Shown here: one piece after another, positions 25,056 to 35,705 of the stretch
Layout: each line of letters opens with the position of its first letter
Numbering within the stretch: the stretch's first letter is position 1
Source: Limnomonas spitsbergensis
Taxonomy: Eukaryota > Chlorophyta > Chlorophyceae > Chlamydomonadales
Length of the DNA stretch: 64,000 bases
NCBI GenBank assembly: GCA_037349105.1
Contig: JAYJMM010000032.1
Coordinates: forward strand, 1-64,000
Direction: 5' to 3'
Notes under the pieces: model-generated
What the model saw: only the letters and a program-made list of their open reading frames with translations
Databases searched by the model: none
Told to the model about the DNA's origin: nothing
Program-made: the position numbers and the translations under genes

Positions 25056-26085
25056 GTGGTGGAGGCCTTCAAGATCCTAAACGCAGACCCCCAGGCCAAG
25101 GCCATCCTCTTCAACATAAACTCTACCCCTTAACCCCGAACCCTAAACGCTAAATTCTGAGCATGTGGCGGCATTGAGGAGATGTACCCATGTCCAAAAG
25201 GAGCGGCATGGTTGTTTGTTTTTATTTCTTATCATTTAATATCTTCTCTATCAGTGCATTCTCAAGCAGCCTCACGCCTCGCCCCACCCTCAATTGGGCC
25301 AACTGCCTCACACCCCCTCACACTGCCCCACATTGTCTCACTGCCTCACACTTCCCCACCTTCCATTCAATACCAGCAACGTCAGCCCTCGACCCACCAT
25401 AACTCTGAGGGGTGAGGCTGGTATGGCCCCTGGTACAGTATGGAAGGTGGTTCGGGGAGTGAGGCTGTTGGCTGAAGTGACGATTGTTGCTGGGTTGAGG
25501 CAGTCGGCGGTATTGAATGTGGGTCGCATATAGGATACATGGCAGTGGTGTCCATCCGCCTGGTCAGACAAGGCTCATGGGGGATGGCAGGTGGGCTCAG
25601 GGCGGCACCATCAGTTGTGGGCCCAGTTGAGCGGCTGGCTTTCATGGATTCCTGGGGCCTTCTTGGATTAAAATTTGAAAGTGCAGCTAGGTGTACGCGA
25701 GACGGTGATCCGTATTCTTGACGTCAGGAGTGGGTATGATTCAAATTCGAAATTTTAGAAAGGCGTGGGCAAGACTGTGTGGACCTGATTCTAGAAACCA
25801 AGAGCGTGTCGGATTCAAATTTGGAATCAGATGCAAGCAAGTGCCACTCACTTGGGCAGGCTGCGAGGGACTCAAACACAAAGCCCTCAAGAACCGGAGG
25901 AGATTACTGCAGATTGGAGCGCCGTGCTAGGAGATGCATGTGATTTAATTTCCCCGCACCGCAGGTGGTGTGCATGAAGGTTCTGCTGACTGTGCGCCTC
26001 GAGGGCCAATATGGAGGAGGGGCGCAAGATACTGGCCACGAGCGGGCTGACCATCGTGGGCGTGACGACGCTGTTAGAAGGCAGT
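25056..26085 (+). pseudogene. Succinyl-CoA ligase beta subunit fragments
   Basis: Two separated pieces match the C-terminal ligase region of the succinyl-CoA synthetase beta subunit, a TCA-cycle enzyme. Piece 1 (25056-25133) follows a CTCAG acceptor and reads VVEAFKILNADPQAKAILF, then ends after NINSTP at TAA where the family continues with a Gly-Gly loop. Piece 2 (25965-26085) follows a CGCAG acceptor and reads TVRLEG, then after a frame change of a couple of bases NMEEGRKILATSGLTIVG, matching the family's VVRLEGTN...G..IL..SG. The conserved segment between them is missing. The splice acceptors are retained, so this is a decayed segmental copy rather than a processed one. The assignment comes from recognised motifs. 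Confidence 0.75.
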
Positions 26086-28222
26086 CAGCTCCCTCATGAA
26101 GTGTTACTTTTAGTGAGGTGCAGCTGCACTTATGCCACAATGCGGCCTTCGATGCAGGCCCCAGCCAGGCCTACTGCTTGGTCCTATTTTCCGAGGCCTG
26201 TCAAGCCTTGGTTGGGGGGCCTGTGGCCGCCGGGGGAGGGCAGGCGGTCTGGTACTGCCTCCTGAAAGATAAACCCTGGCGGTAGGGAGGTGCTGCTCTG
26301 ATGGGACTCCTGATCATGAGGGAACCCTTAACACATCAGGGTCTCGCCTTTGAGTCAGGCCTTAGGGTTTAGGGTGTAGGCTTTAGGCATTAGGGTTTAT
26401 ACTCCTTTATTTTAGGAGGTTATGCTACGAGGAAGGAGTGCTACAAGGTGTGATACAAGGAATCAGCGACGGTACCGTGGGTGGGGCACTCCGTGACGGT
26501 ATCCTCCCTTACCTGGACATTCCTTCATTTGTATAGCAGTATCACATCAATTCGTGTGCTGCTGAGGTCTCTGCGACTCGTATGTTGATGAGACCTGCTG
26601 TTTCAACTCTTTTTTATGTTTCTATCCAGGGCTTAACACGCCTTTGTCTATTTGTGCCTAAGCCTGTTTGGGACTGTTTGCTGCATGCCGTGGGCAGATT
26701 AGGGCGACATGGGATAATATTTATTTCCCTGATTAATTGAGTTCACTGTAAGAGTAGGACGCTCTGTATCTAGACACAACTTTTCGAATTTTTATTGAAT
26801 TAAAATCTCTGAGGCCCTGTCTCCCCCTTTCCTGTACCTAAGGGGTGCAGGTCAGCCCACATGATTCTCATGATTTTGCATCATGCCATGATGGGTTCAG
26901 TTCCCCCCTCAAGGCTGTAAGGCAGGGGCTTTCCTGCTTGAAAATGTCTACTGAAGTGAATGGTATTTTTTTATCGTAGTACTGTGTGGTCCAGAAAATC
27001 TGACTGTTTGTTTTGGAATGTAAATTGTATGAACTTCTGCACTTACGGGATTATGTAATTCTGTTCCCATGAATTGTATTCCCGCGCCCATATTGTGTAC
27101 GGTATCTGAGGGCCAGCTGGAAGCATCTGAAGTCATTGGCCTTGTGCTGGGCTGGGAGCCAGTCTGGGCAAGAAGCCATTGCAGTTGCGTTGGTTCGTTT
27201 GTGGGGTTACACGGGAGGCTGCTGAGCAGCCGGTATCCCAAGAGAGCAACACCTAGGAAAACCTAGGAGCTAGACAAAATGAAGGAGGAGCTGAAGGGCC
27301 CCACAACAGGACAACCAGGGAAGGCCTGGGGGGTAACCCAACAACAGAGCAGCCGTAACAGAGCACAAGCCCCTCTGGTGTCCAGAGGAGCAGAACACAG
27401 AAGTCGCTGCTTAGACTTGACTGAGTGTGGCCGCAAAGCACAACCTGCTGTGCTCCCTTCCATGTTGCGGCTACTTCCACGTCTGTAGGCATGCCTGCTG
27501 CTCCTCTTTAGCAACCCGGGGTGCGCTGCTGCATCTTGTTCTTCAACCATGTAGCCTGTGTGCAAGGCCCAGCAGAAGCATAGCAGTGCCGGCGCTTATG
27601 AGGTGCGGGTTGACAGTTGTATTCAGCCTCAGACACGGTCGCCAGACGGCATCAGTAGTGCAGCCGCCAGCATCTCTACAGCAGGAGCCACCCAGTGCCA
27701 TGAGAATTCCTCCCACATGACCAACGTCCCTTCAGATACCTACTATGTGTTAGGTCACACTCGCTAGGATACCTGTTCCCGATGTCAACTATGCGAAGGT
27801 AACTGGTGCTCCAGGAGAAGGGGCAATCTTGTGAAGGGGCATCAGATTTGCAGCATATTTTGGTGGTCACAGGCCAGGCCTTGATATGGCGCCACAACTC
27901 TGGTAGTCTACCAAGGAATTCATCTTACAAAAAGAGGCAGCCTCACCAGGGAAGCGGAAACAGCTGCGCATGATCAGACCATGTCTCTGCCGTTGCCAGC
28001 CATGCGCATCCGACGATATGCAACTGAACTGGCAAGAATCAGAAGACAGCAGCAACAGTAGCAGCAACACAAATCCGTTTTTTGCCTGGCGCACCAGGTG
28101 TGGCGCAGCTCCTGAAAGCATTGACATGGTCCTATGCAGACTGTAATCGTACAGCGTTTCCATACTCAACAGGGCATGCCATGATCTTGTCCCGGCTACG
28201 AAACCTTCAAACAATATCATGA
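26086..28222. other. Intergenic DNA with a telomere-like tract
   Basis: No convincing exon is seen. At 26358-26400 there are degenerate TTAGGGTTTAGGG-type motifs, resembling plant/algal telomere repeats and probably an interstitial remnant. The stretch 26400-27060 is AT-richer than its surroundings. Segments such as GGCCCCACAACAGG near 27298 look like dispersed repeat sequence, but no second copy is in the window. Confidence 0.5.
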
Positions 28223-28642
28223 CAAACTATCACCCTTTCTGCCCAAGGTCCTACTGGCATCCCTAAACGAAAAACAGGTGCCCAGCATTTACAGCCCCCT
28301 CTCCTTCCATACGAGGTTCCTTCTCTTTTTTCCAATGGACGCCGCATAGGTACATACAAGCTTTCCGTACAGGTAGGCAGCATCAGTGGGGCCAATCTCG
28401 AGTCTTGGCTCCAACGGAACGAAAGACATCATCTTCACGGCCAACAGCAGCAGCAGCTGCAGATGCAGCAGTTGCAGCAGGAAATGCAGGAAATGCAGCA
28501 GCAGGAGCAGCAGCAGCAGAAGTCAGAGGGACAAAAGACCGAAGGGCTCCTCCTTGGGGACATCGACGCTAGGTTCAGCTTCGATGCATGTGTGCAAGAT
28601 GTCCAGCAGCGCCTCCGTGCGCCAGCTCATCAAAGGGCCTAG
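28223..28642 (+). CDS. Gln-rich open frame, probable terminal exon
   Basis: An open frame of 139 codons ends at TAG (28640-28642). It has no suitable ATG at its beginning, so it would be an internal or terminal exon. The first half reads as ordinary protein (LPYEVPSLFSNGRRIGTYKL). The middle is a Gln/Met/Glu tract from a CAG-type repeat at 28447-28530, predicted to be helical or coiled. The tail contains DARFSFDACVQDVQQRL. No family is recognised and no upstream exon was found. Coding status is inferred from length and composition. Confidence 0.45.
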   Translation, partial: QTITLSAQGPTGIPKRKTGAQHLQPPLLPYEVPSLFSNGRRIGTYKLSVQVGSISGANLESWLQRNERHHLHGQQQQQLQMQQLQQEMQEMQQQEQQQQKSEGQKTEGLLLGDIDARFSFDACVQDVQQRLRAPAHQRA

Positions 28643-29264
28643 CATACTGCCCGACCACTGAGCACACGTGTGTCTCAACCGGCACTCAGCAAGGGGCACC
28701 GCTGCGCTCGTGAAACCAGCGGTTGACAACCCGCGTTTGCCGTTGCTTGTTTGATCCAATGCTGACGTAACTTGTCTCAAACCATGCGGTAATGGAAATG
28801 TGCTGAAGCTACCAGAGCCTTTAAACAGCTTTTCCGCGCAGCATTAGTGATGGAGAAGGGGGAGAGGCTGCACAGCCCTATCCTACCCATTGGCAACCGG
28901 ACAGAAACCAGCGTCCATGTTGCATCTTTGGGGCCGCCGGGTCTCATTACGCCTGGATGTACACATCTGTTGAGACAAACATGACCTGGGTTGGGGGTAA
29001 GACAAGGTTTATGTTGGAGAGGATTTGCCTGAGGACCGACAGCTGGTCATACGTGCAATGACCTGGACATTTGCAAAAGCGAGACAGCAGTTTTCAGGAT
29101 CAGACAGCAGTTTTCAGGATCAGGAAAGCAGCTGCTGCAAGGATCAGAAAAGCTGTTAGTTGTGAGGATCAAGAACCCCCAACGGCATTACACACACTAT
29201 TCCAGTTATCGAAATAAAGAGTCTTTGTTCACTACAAGCGTGAAAATGTTGTCTTTAATCGTGT
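28643..29264. other. Intergenic DNA
   Basis: No gene is seen. A 20-bp direct duplication, AGACAGCAGTTTTCAGGATC, occurs at about 29081 and 29101. An AATAAAG motif near 29214 could be part of a polyadenylation region for a plus-strand transcript. Confidence 0.4.
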
Positions 29265-29389
29265 AACTATCCGATGCAGGAAGCATTTCATCACCCACCT
29301 TAATCGCTTTCCCAGCAAACTTGCGGCCGTGAATGGCGTCGCGGGCCCTTTAGTTGTGCCGATGCCGGGTCGCGGAACAGCACAAACGC
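29265..29389 (-). pseudogene. RNA-recognition-motif fragment, frameshifted
   Basis: Read on the minus strand after a TTGCAG acceptor at 29390, the segment begins AFVLFRDPASAQL, which fits the RNP1 strand and helix of an RRM. After a one-base frame change it continues DAIHGRKFAGKAIKV, the final strand and RXF-like loop typical of RRM and U2AF-homology-motif domains. Known RRMs have these two parts in one frame, so this is a broken copy. Surrounding exons were not identified. The family call is from pattern recognition. Confidence 0.6.
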
Positions 29390-29689
29390 CTGCAAGGGGG
29401 GCCATTGATTTTCAGCTGCCGGGACCTTGCTCAAACATCTCTTCTTTTGCTACGCTTGACTTCATGGTCACTTATTCTTGCTGCCATGTTCACACTCTCA
29501 GAAAATTCCGGTGATCTCCATAATGTAAGGATAACAATTGAACACATTCACCTCGCTTGTCGTAGGAGTAGCATACACTGGATGTTGATCAAGCTGCTGC
29601 GCACGGCTGGAACAATCCATACCTTCTATCATATCAACTCCAGGCCTTTCACATTCACCACATGTCTTGCACTGAGGTCAACATGAGAA

Positions 29690-29935
29690 GGTATAGAAGG
29701 TAGCTGCTCCAAGAGTACCTCACCACATGCTCCCTCTCCCTCCCTTCCCCTTCCCGAGCTTGGCAATGCCTTCCCCCTTGCCCCTTCCCCCACACCTCCC
29801 CAAAGCTGCCCATGCTTTACCCTTCCTCTCACTTGCCCAATTCCGCTGCACCTTCCCAAAGTTGCTCAGGCCCTCCCCCTCCTCGCAGGCATCCGCCTTT
29901 CCCTCGATCAGACCAGACGGCCGTAGTGGCTGACG
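29690..29935. other. Pyrimidine-rich tract
   Basis: A strand-asymmetric stretch of CT-rich sequence with repeated CCTTCCC motifs and little purine on the plus strand. No gene is supported. It may mark a low-complexity promoter or spacer upstream of the gene beginning near 30168. Confidence 0.5.
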
Positions 29936-30167
29936 TCCGCTCAACCCAGATCAGAACCCAGTAAGTAGCCACCTAGTAGTTACCATATATTTGTAGTCTG
30001 CACTGCATGATTCCAAGGGCAAGTACTGTACCATGCGGCTCATGGATGCGGGCATGGGGCATGCAGAAAAGAGCACATGATGTGGAAAGGCAAGGCGCAT
30101 TTTGCATGGGTACAAACGATTAGCCACAATGCTTTGCCTGACTACCTGAGCCTTCCTCTGATAACAG

Positions 30168-33100
30168 GCATGCGCAAGGAAGCAATGTGAGGAGCCATGA
30201 TGGTTTGGGACCAGAACAACACTATTCAGCAGCTGGTCCCTACATTCTCAGCCGGGTAAGAGAACTGCTTATCCTCGACCCTGACGATCACCGCATGATA
30301 ACACATTCATAATTTGTGCAGGTTCTAACCAGCCGTCGCCGGCACACCCTCCCCACAGCCAAGCTCAGAGGCTTCATGGAACATGTAAGAAATACTACCA
30401 TTAGTACTAGAACCCGTGTTTTATGCAGATTTGGGTAATGGCATCAGTATAATTCACTGGTAATTGTCTTAATTTGCTCTTACAGGACAGAGGATGATGA
30501 ATGCGGAGGAGGTCAGGTTTCTCAGAGGATGGACCCCAGGATTGTCATGGCGCGGCAGAATAATGCAGTGAAGGGATAGCTTGGGAGCATGTTGACTGCT
30601 AGCCATGCACTCAACAGACCGGACGGCTCTGTTGCAGGCAACGCTGGTCATCGTGCGAGCCCGTATTTCAGGTCTGTTTTTGGTTGTCTTACAAACAATG
30701 CGCACCGGATTTGGGGGCTTGACAACTGCTTGATTGTAATGAACAATATTCAATCATTACCGTGACTGCAGTGGGCCATATGGTCAAAATAAAGCCATGC
30801 CATGGCCTGCTAATCTGCTGCGCTGATGACTGACCAACCTATTCTGTTTTTTACAGAGATGGCCTGCACTATGCTGATCCCATTGGCATGAACTCTGTAG
30901 CAAGCGGTGCTGCCACCGGACATTACGGCGTCGATGCGGGCAGTGCCAGTCCGTACGCCAAGTAAGCTTAATTTGGTAGGCTGGACATCCACACAGATTC
31001 ACCTTGGCTAAGCAGCTGTTGGATTGTTTACGCACTTTTCATTTGTTACTGTTACTGTTATGGGCCATGCAGCTGTAATGCAGCCATGCCAGGGCTAATG
31101 CTTGCTGATCTGCTGCGCTGTCTGACCAACCTATTCTGTTCTTTGCAGCGGTGGCCTGCACTATGTTGGTCCCATTGGCATGGACTCTGTAGCAGGCGGT
31201 GCTGCCACCGGACAGTACGGCGTCGCTGCGGGCAGTGCCAGTCCGTATGCTAGGTAAGCTCAATCTGGTAGGCTGAACATAAGCACAAAATTGATCTTGG
31301 CTAGACAGTTGCTGGATTGATTGCGCATTTTTCATTTGTTACTGTGACTGTTATGGGCCATTAAGCTCTACTGCAGGCACGTCTGTGCCAATGATGGCCA
31401 TTCTGCTGTGCTGACTGACCCACCTTTTCTGTGTTGTGCAGGGGTGGCCTGCCCCATGCTGGTAATTTCAGATTACCGGGCGCCAATGTCGGCCTTCAGC
31501 TTCCAGGCTCCTTTCCTCCCTGGACCTCATCTCAGGCAGGTATCTCCATGCCAGGTCAGCAGTTGCACCCGCCATGCCTCCCTTCGGGGGTGCCTAGACA
31601 CAGTTGAACTACGAAGCAGACGTTGCTGTCACAGGAATGTATGGCGTTGCTACGGGCACCGCCAATCAGCATGCCAGTTCACATGCCAGGTAAGGTTGTT
31701 GCTGGTAGGCTGGACATGCGTACATGTTCATTGTTGCGGGAAAGCTGCTTGATTATTATGCGCATATTTTATTTATTACTGGGACTGCAGTGGGCCATAC
31801 GGTCAAACTAAAGCCATGCCAAGGCCAATACTTGCTGATCTCTTGTGCTGACTGACCAACCTATTCTGTTTTGTGCAGGGATGGCATGCACTATGCTGGT
31901 CACATTGGCATGAACTCTGTAGCAGGCGGTGCTGCCACCAGACATAACGGCGTCGCTGCGGGCAGTGCCACTCCACATGCCATGTAAGCTTAATTGGTAG
32001 GCTGGACATGCACACAGATTCACCTTGGCTAGACTGCTGTTGGATTGAATGCACATTTTTAATTTGTTACCGTGACTGTCATGAGCTATACTGCTATAAT
32101 GCAGCCATGCCAGGGCTAATGATGGCCATTATGCTGTGCTGACTGACCACCTTTCTGTCTCTGTGCAGGCTTGACCTACACCCTGATCTTACTCTTGGCT
32201 TAGCTGATCTTCCGCTTGAGGATGACTTTTTGCCTTTCTTGGACGATCTGCTGAGCCCTGCTGCTGGGAGCCTGATAGAGACTGCAGCACGCCCGGGCGC
32301 CATGGCTAGGTGTCGGTCTCCCTCTGCTGGTAGCCTTTTGTCCGAGAGTCCCTTTGGTCAGCAGTCCAGCAGTCCATCACGCAGCACTCAGGTTGCCGGC
32401 AGCCCATCAGGCAGCCCGCGTGGCAGGAAAAGGCCAAAGATTTACTGCAGCGGAAGTCTTTTCGCTGATGAAGCTGCTGCCTTTGTGTTGGCAGTACAGC
32501 CTCAAGCTCCACCGCCTGATGCATCATCCCCGACACGGTACATTGTTGACAGTGGCATCGAGCAGCTGAGCATCCTGCGAGATGCGGTCATACTCCTTTG
32601 TTGGCTGCCTATGCCAGGGCTGCCAAGAGGACGCTGGCTGATGTGACTATCCAGCTCTTTAAGCCAATCTTGCCGGCTTGTACAGGACCCAACGCAACGG
32701 CGGCAGGGGCAGCAGCAGGGCCCTCCCATGCTGTGCTGAACAGGCCGCCGGTGACAGCACCCAGCGCAATGGCGGCAGTGCCAGCAGCAGGGCCCTCCCA
32801 TGCTGCGCTGAACAGGCCGCCGGTGACAGCACCCAGCGCGACGGCGGCAGTGGCAACAACATTGCCCTCCCACGCTGCGCTGGACAAGCCGTTGGTAACA
32901 GCACCCAGCGCGACGGCGGCAGCGGCAGCAGCATGGTCCTCCCACGTTGCGCTGAACATGCCGCTGGTGATAGCACCCAGCGCAACTGCAGCTGTGGCAG
33001 CACAAGGGCCCTCCCATGGGATCCCCCTCTCTGCGCTGGACTGTCTGAGTGATATGTTCATGCCGTCTGTTAGTAGGACCCGGCAAACAGCAGTTCCAGG

Positions 33101-33170
33101 TTCCCGGGCTGGTCGGGGCAAAGTGGCTGGTAGAGGAGTGATTGGAAAGAAGTCAACCACTAAGAGGTAG
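30168..33170 (+). CDS. Hypothetical protein built from duplicated symmetric exons
   Basis: Predicted exons: 30168-30255, 30322-30384 (RRRHTLPTAKLRGFMEH), one or two uncertain exons at 30485-30670, then modules 30857-30961, 31149-31253, 31442-31689 and 31879-31983, and finally 32169-32537 and 32618-33170. Modules 1, 2 and 4 are each exactly 105 nt, start and end in phase 2, and encode copies of GLHYxGPIGMxSVAxGAATG ... YGVAAGSASPYA. Module 3 is related but longer, with a TGA in the straight reading, probably avoided by a 62-nt intron at 31555-31616. The 369-nt exon encodes an acidic/Leu-rich segment (LPLEDDFLPFLDDLLSP) and a Ser-rich basic segment with GRKRPKI. The final exon has a 24-residue repeat and a basic C-terminus (GKKSTTKR). 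The acidic and basic regions suggest a nuclear role, but no family is recognised. The 5' start is not located. Confidence 0.65.
30857..31983 (+). repeat. Tandem exon-intron modules
   Basis: Four related units of about 290-440 bp, each made of an exon plus the flanking intron (TGACTGACCAACCTATTCTG before the acceptor, GTAAGCTTAAT-like donor). Duplication of complete phase-2 exons keeps the frame open. The same modules occur on the opposite strand at 52850-56835. Confidence 0.85.
32700..33020 (+). repeat. 72-bp coding minisatellite
   Basis: About four copies of a 72-bp unit encode a 24-residue repeat of the form GPSHAALNRPPVTAPSATAA plus a short Ala-rich end. The unit is a multiple of three and open in the predicted final exon. 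The copies differ mainly at single bases. Confidence 0.85.
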
Positions 33171-33431
33171 TCTTTGTGGGAAGATTTGATGACATGCATC
33201 ATGCCCTAGTGGGGCTTGTTTCTTAAAGACTCCCATGAGGAGTATTATATTGGCTTTGCTGATTGTCCTAGATTCAGTGCTGCTTTGTAAAAAACTGACA
33301 ACTTTGGTCTAACACGGTACATCTGACATCCCTTGAGTCAGAGGTACTGTTAATGTAAGATGATTGAACTTGGCAAGCCGGCGAGCGCTTAGTGCATTCA
33401 ATATTGCTGCTGTGTCATGGGCTTGCGACCA

Positions 33432-34190
33432 AAGCTTCCTGATTTATTCAAGTAGAACTAACATGTAGGAGAGCGGCTAACTACCCCGAACCATACTGCA
33501 GACAAGCTAGGGCCCTCGGCCACCAAAAGAGGACATCATGTGGATGAACTAAAGCGCTCAGAGCGGGCGCTTAGTGTAGGCATAATTGCTGCTGCGTTCC
33601 AGGCTTTATGCCAAAGCTTCTTAATTTATTCAGTTACAAATTGTAATGGGCTGTATAGCTTACTGCCCTGAGGAATACTGCAGACAAGCTTGGGCCACTG
33701 GCCACCAGGACTCCGTCCTAATGTCATGTGACAGGACATCACCGGATGTGAATGAACTATTCGGCAAGAGTGGGTGCTTGGTGCAGACACTCGTATCCGG
33801 CGCTTCTGCATTCTGGGCTTGTGCCCAAAGCTTCTTAATTTATTCAGTTACAACTTGTAACGGGCTGTATAGCTTACTGCCCTGAGGAATACTGCAGACA
33901 AGCTTGAGCCACTGCCACTGGCCACCATGACTCCTTATGTCATGTGACAGGACATCACTGGATGTGAATGAACTATTCGGCAAGAGCGGGTGCTTGATGT
34001 AGTTACACGTATCCGGCGCTTCTGCATTCTGGGCTTGTGCCCAAAGCTTCTTAATTTATTCATTGAGATACACCAGGTTGCAGTTGAGCTAAGTACCCAG
34101 AGTCATACTGCAGATGAGCTCAGGCCTGTGGCCACAAATAGAGGACGTATTATGGCATGTGAATGAACTAAACCCGACTAAAGGATTTAG
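33432..34190. repeat. Tandem repeat of 181-216 bp, four copies
   Basis: AAGCTT followed by CCTGATTTATTCA or CTTAATTTATTCA starts at 33432, 33613, 33828 and 34044. Each unit continues with ATACTGCAGACAAGCT, GCCACTGGCCACC and GGACATCA. It lies just downstream of the stop at 33170 and could be transcribed as 3' untranslated sequence. No reading frame is conserved between units. Confidence 0.85.
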
Positions 34191-34504
34191 CGCCTCTCTT
34201 TCAAAGAGATAGGAAGATGAACTAGTTGAACATATCTACCATGCTAGACTGATCGCGGTAGGTCAATGATCCTGCTTGTTTACCACTACTGAACATGACA
34301 AGTATTCATCTGCTTGTGACTAGGAGAGGATAATCAAAGAGGACCGAACATATTTACACAAGTCATGAAACTGAGTGGCAAACTACTTGAAGTACCTCTT
34401 CGACTTGCTTGCTTACTACGGGCCCCATTCATGCAGGTGCCGATGGGGACAAGCTACACCGTGATCATGGATTAGCAATCCAACTTCATTCACTCAGTTG
34501 AGCT

Positions 34505-35577
34505 GTGAAGGGACTACTATGCCGTGACATCAATGTCTCTCCAGCAAAATACAGTCCAGCTTGCTTCAGCACCTACGCCAGGCTGCGGGGTCACCTGCAT
34601 CAGCCGCCAGTTGAAGAGTCTTGTGAGAGCTGCAGCTCCAGCCACTACAGCGAGACTGGTGGACCCATATCCTCCACTTCTACAATGCAGCGGTGGCACC
34701 GGCGGCACAGCAATACAGCCCTCTCATGGCTCAAGCCATGGCAGCAGATATGCAGCTTGCAGTCAGCCAGGGCACTGGCGGCCGCACCTGGTGCTCTGAT
34801 CTGCTGGGTGCATTAGAGGAGCTGGAGCGGGGGGCAGCCACCCCCACCTTGTGCGAGGCAGCAGCTGCCCCACAGCGCCTACCCGTCACAGAGGTGTTGG
34901 CGCTCGTTGACGCAGCCTATGAGCAAGCACAGCTGGACGCAAGCGGCGGTGGGGACCCCAGGGAGCCTACCACCGAGCACAGATCCGCGGCGACCTACCG
35001 CGCCTGGTTCCAGTCCACGGCGGGTGCCGTGCTGGCGCAAGCCAAGAGCCGCACTAGCCAGAGGGAGTGTGCTTGTGTGCGCATAAGTTTGCGACTGCGG
35101 CTCGGCGCGATCAGCACGGCTGATACCAGAGGACGGCGCAACGGTCAGCGGCGAGAGGCACGCTGCTGCCAGCGGTGTTGGGCACGGGGGGATAGCGAGC
35201 AGGTGGAGGATGCGCTACATGTGTGCTTCCAGTGCCCTAGTGTCAGGGAGCAGTTACGGGAGCGGGGGTGGGCAGGTCCTCCGGGCGCTGCCACGAACTT
35301 CCGCCAGCTGTACCAGGCTGATCAGGGGTGGGATGCACTTGCTTTTGTGGACTGTGCTGTGGGCATTGTTGAGGGTTCGTCTCTAGGGATTCTGAGGCGC
35401 CGGTGTCGTTTGCCTTTCCGGCCTTCTCTTTTGGTCCTTTCTTTAGTTGATTGCCCCCTTTTTAGTTTCTTAATTCTCCCTTCTGATCAGTGGGGCACCC
35501 TCGCGGCTAAGCAGGGATGGGATACGCTTGCTTTTGTGGCATTTTTAGAGGCTTTGTTCAGGGCTACTCTCTAGTGG
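34505..35577 (+). mobile_element. Non-LTR retrotransposon 3' fragment (ORF2 C-terminus)
   Basis: An open frame (coding-like from about 34640, ending at TAG 35575-35577) carries the C-terminal hallmark of many LINE reverse-transcriptase proteins: an Arg-rich LRLRLGAIS segment, then CCQRCW ... EDALHVCFQCPSVREQLR, a Cys-Cys-His-Cys zinc-binding pattern. The upstream part (34505-34640) is in another frame, RQLKSLVR then ELQLQPLQRDWW, suggesting a one-base shift near 34625. No endonuclease or reverse-transcriptase catalytic motif is present, so the copy is 5'-truncated, as is common for LINEs. Family level is not assigned. Confidence 0.65.
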
Positions 35578-35705
35578 AACTCAGGTGTCAGACTTGGTCG
35601 TCTTTGCCTTCCCGGCCTCTCCTTTTGTTCCTTCCCCCCCTCTTCCTTTTAGTTTCTTCTTTTCTCCCTTCTGATCAGTCGGGCGCCCAAGCGGCCGAGC
35701 TTTGA
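35318..35705. repeat. Duplicated 3' end of the retrotransposon
   Basis: GGGATGCACTTGCTTTTGTGG (near 35330) recurs as GGGATACGCTTGCTTTTGTGG (near 35517). Both are followed by a CT-rich block ending in CTCCCTTCTGATCAGT (near 35480 and 35665). This is a tandem duplication of about 185-190 bp at the element's 3' end. Confidence 0.75.

Noticed and set aside
32590..32620. Frameshift in the plus-strand gene near 32600
   Set aside because: An 80-nt intron at 32538-32617, with a GTACAT donor, a pyrimidine tract and a CCAG acceptor, restores the frame exactly.
32609..33202. Minus-strand open frames across the coding minisatellite
   Set aside because: They are open only because the 72-bp unit is a multiple of three and GC-rich. 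The plus-strand frame joins in phase to upstream exons.
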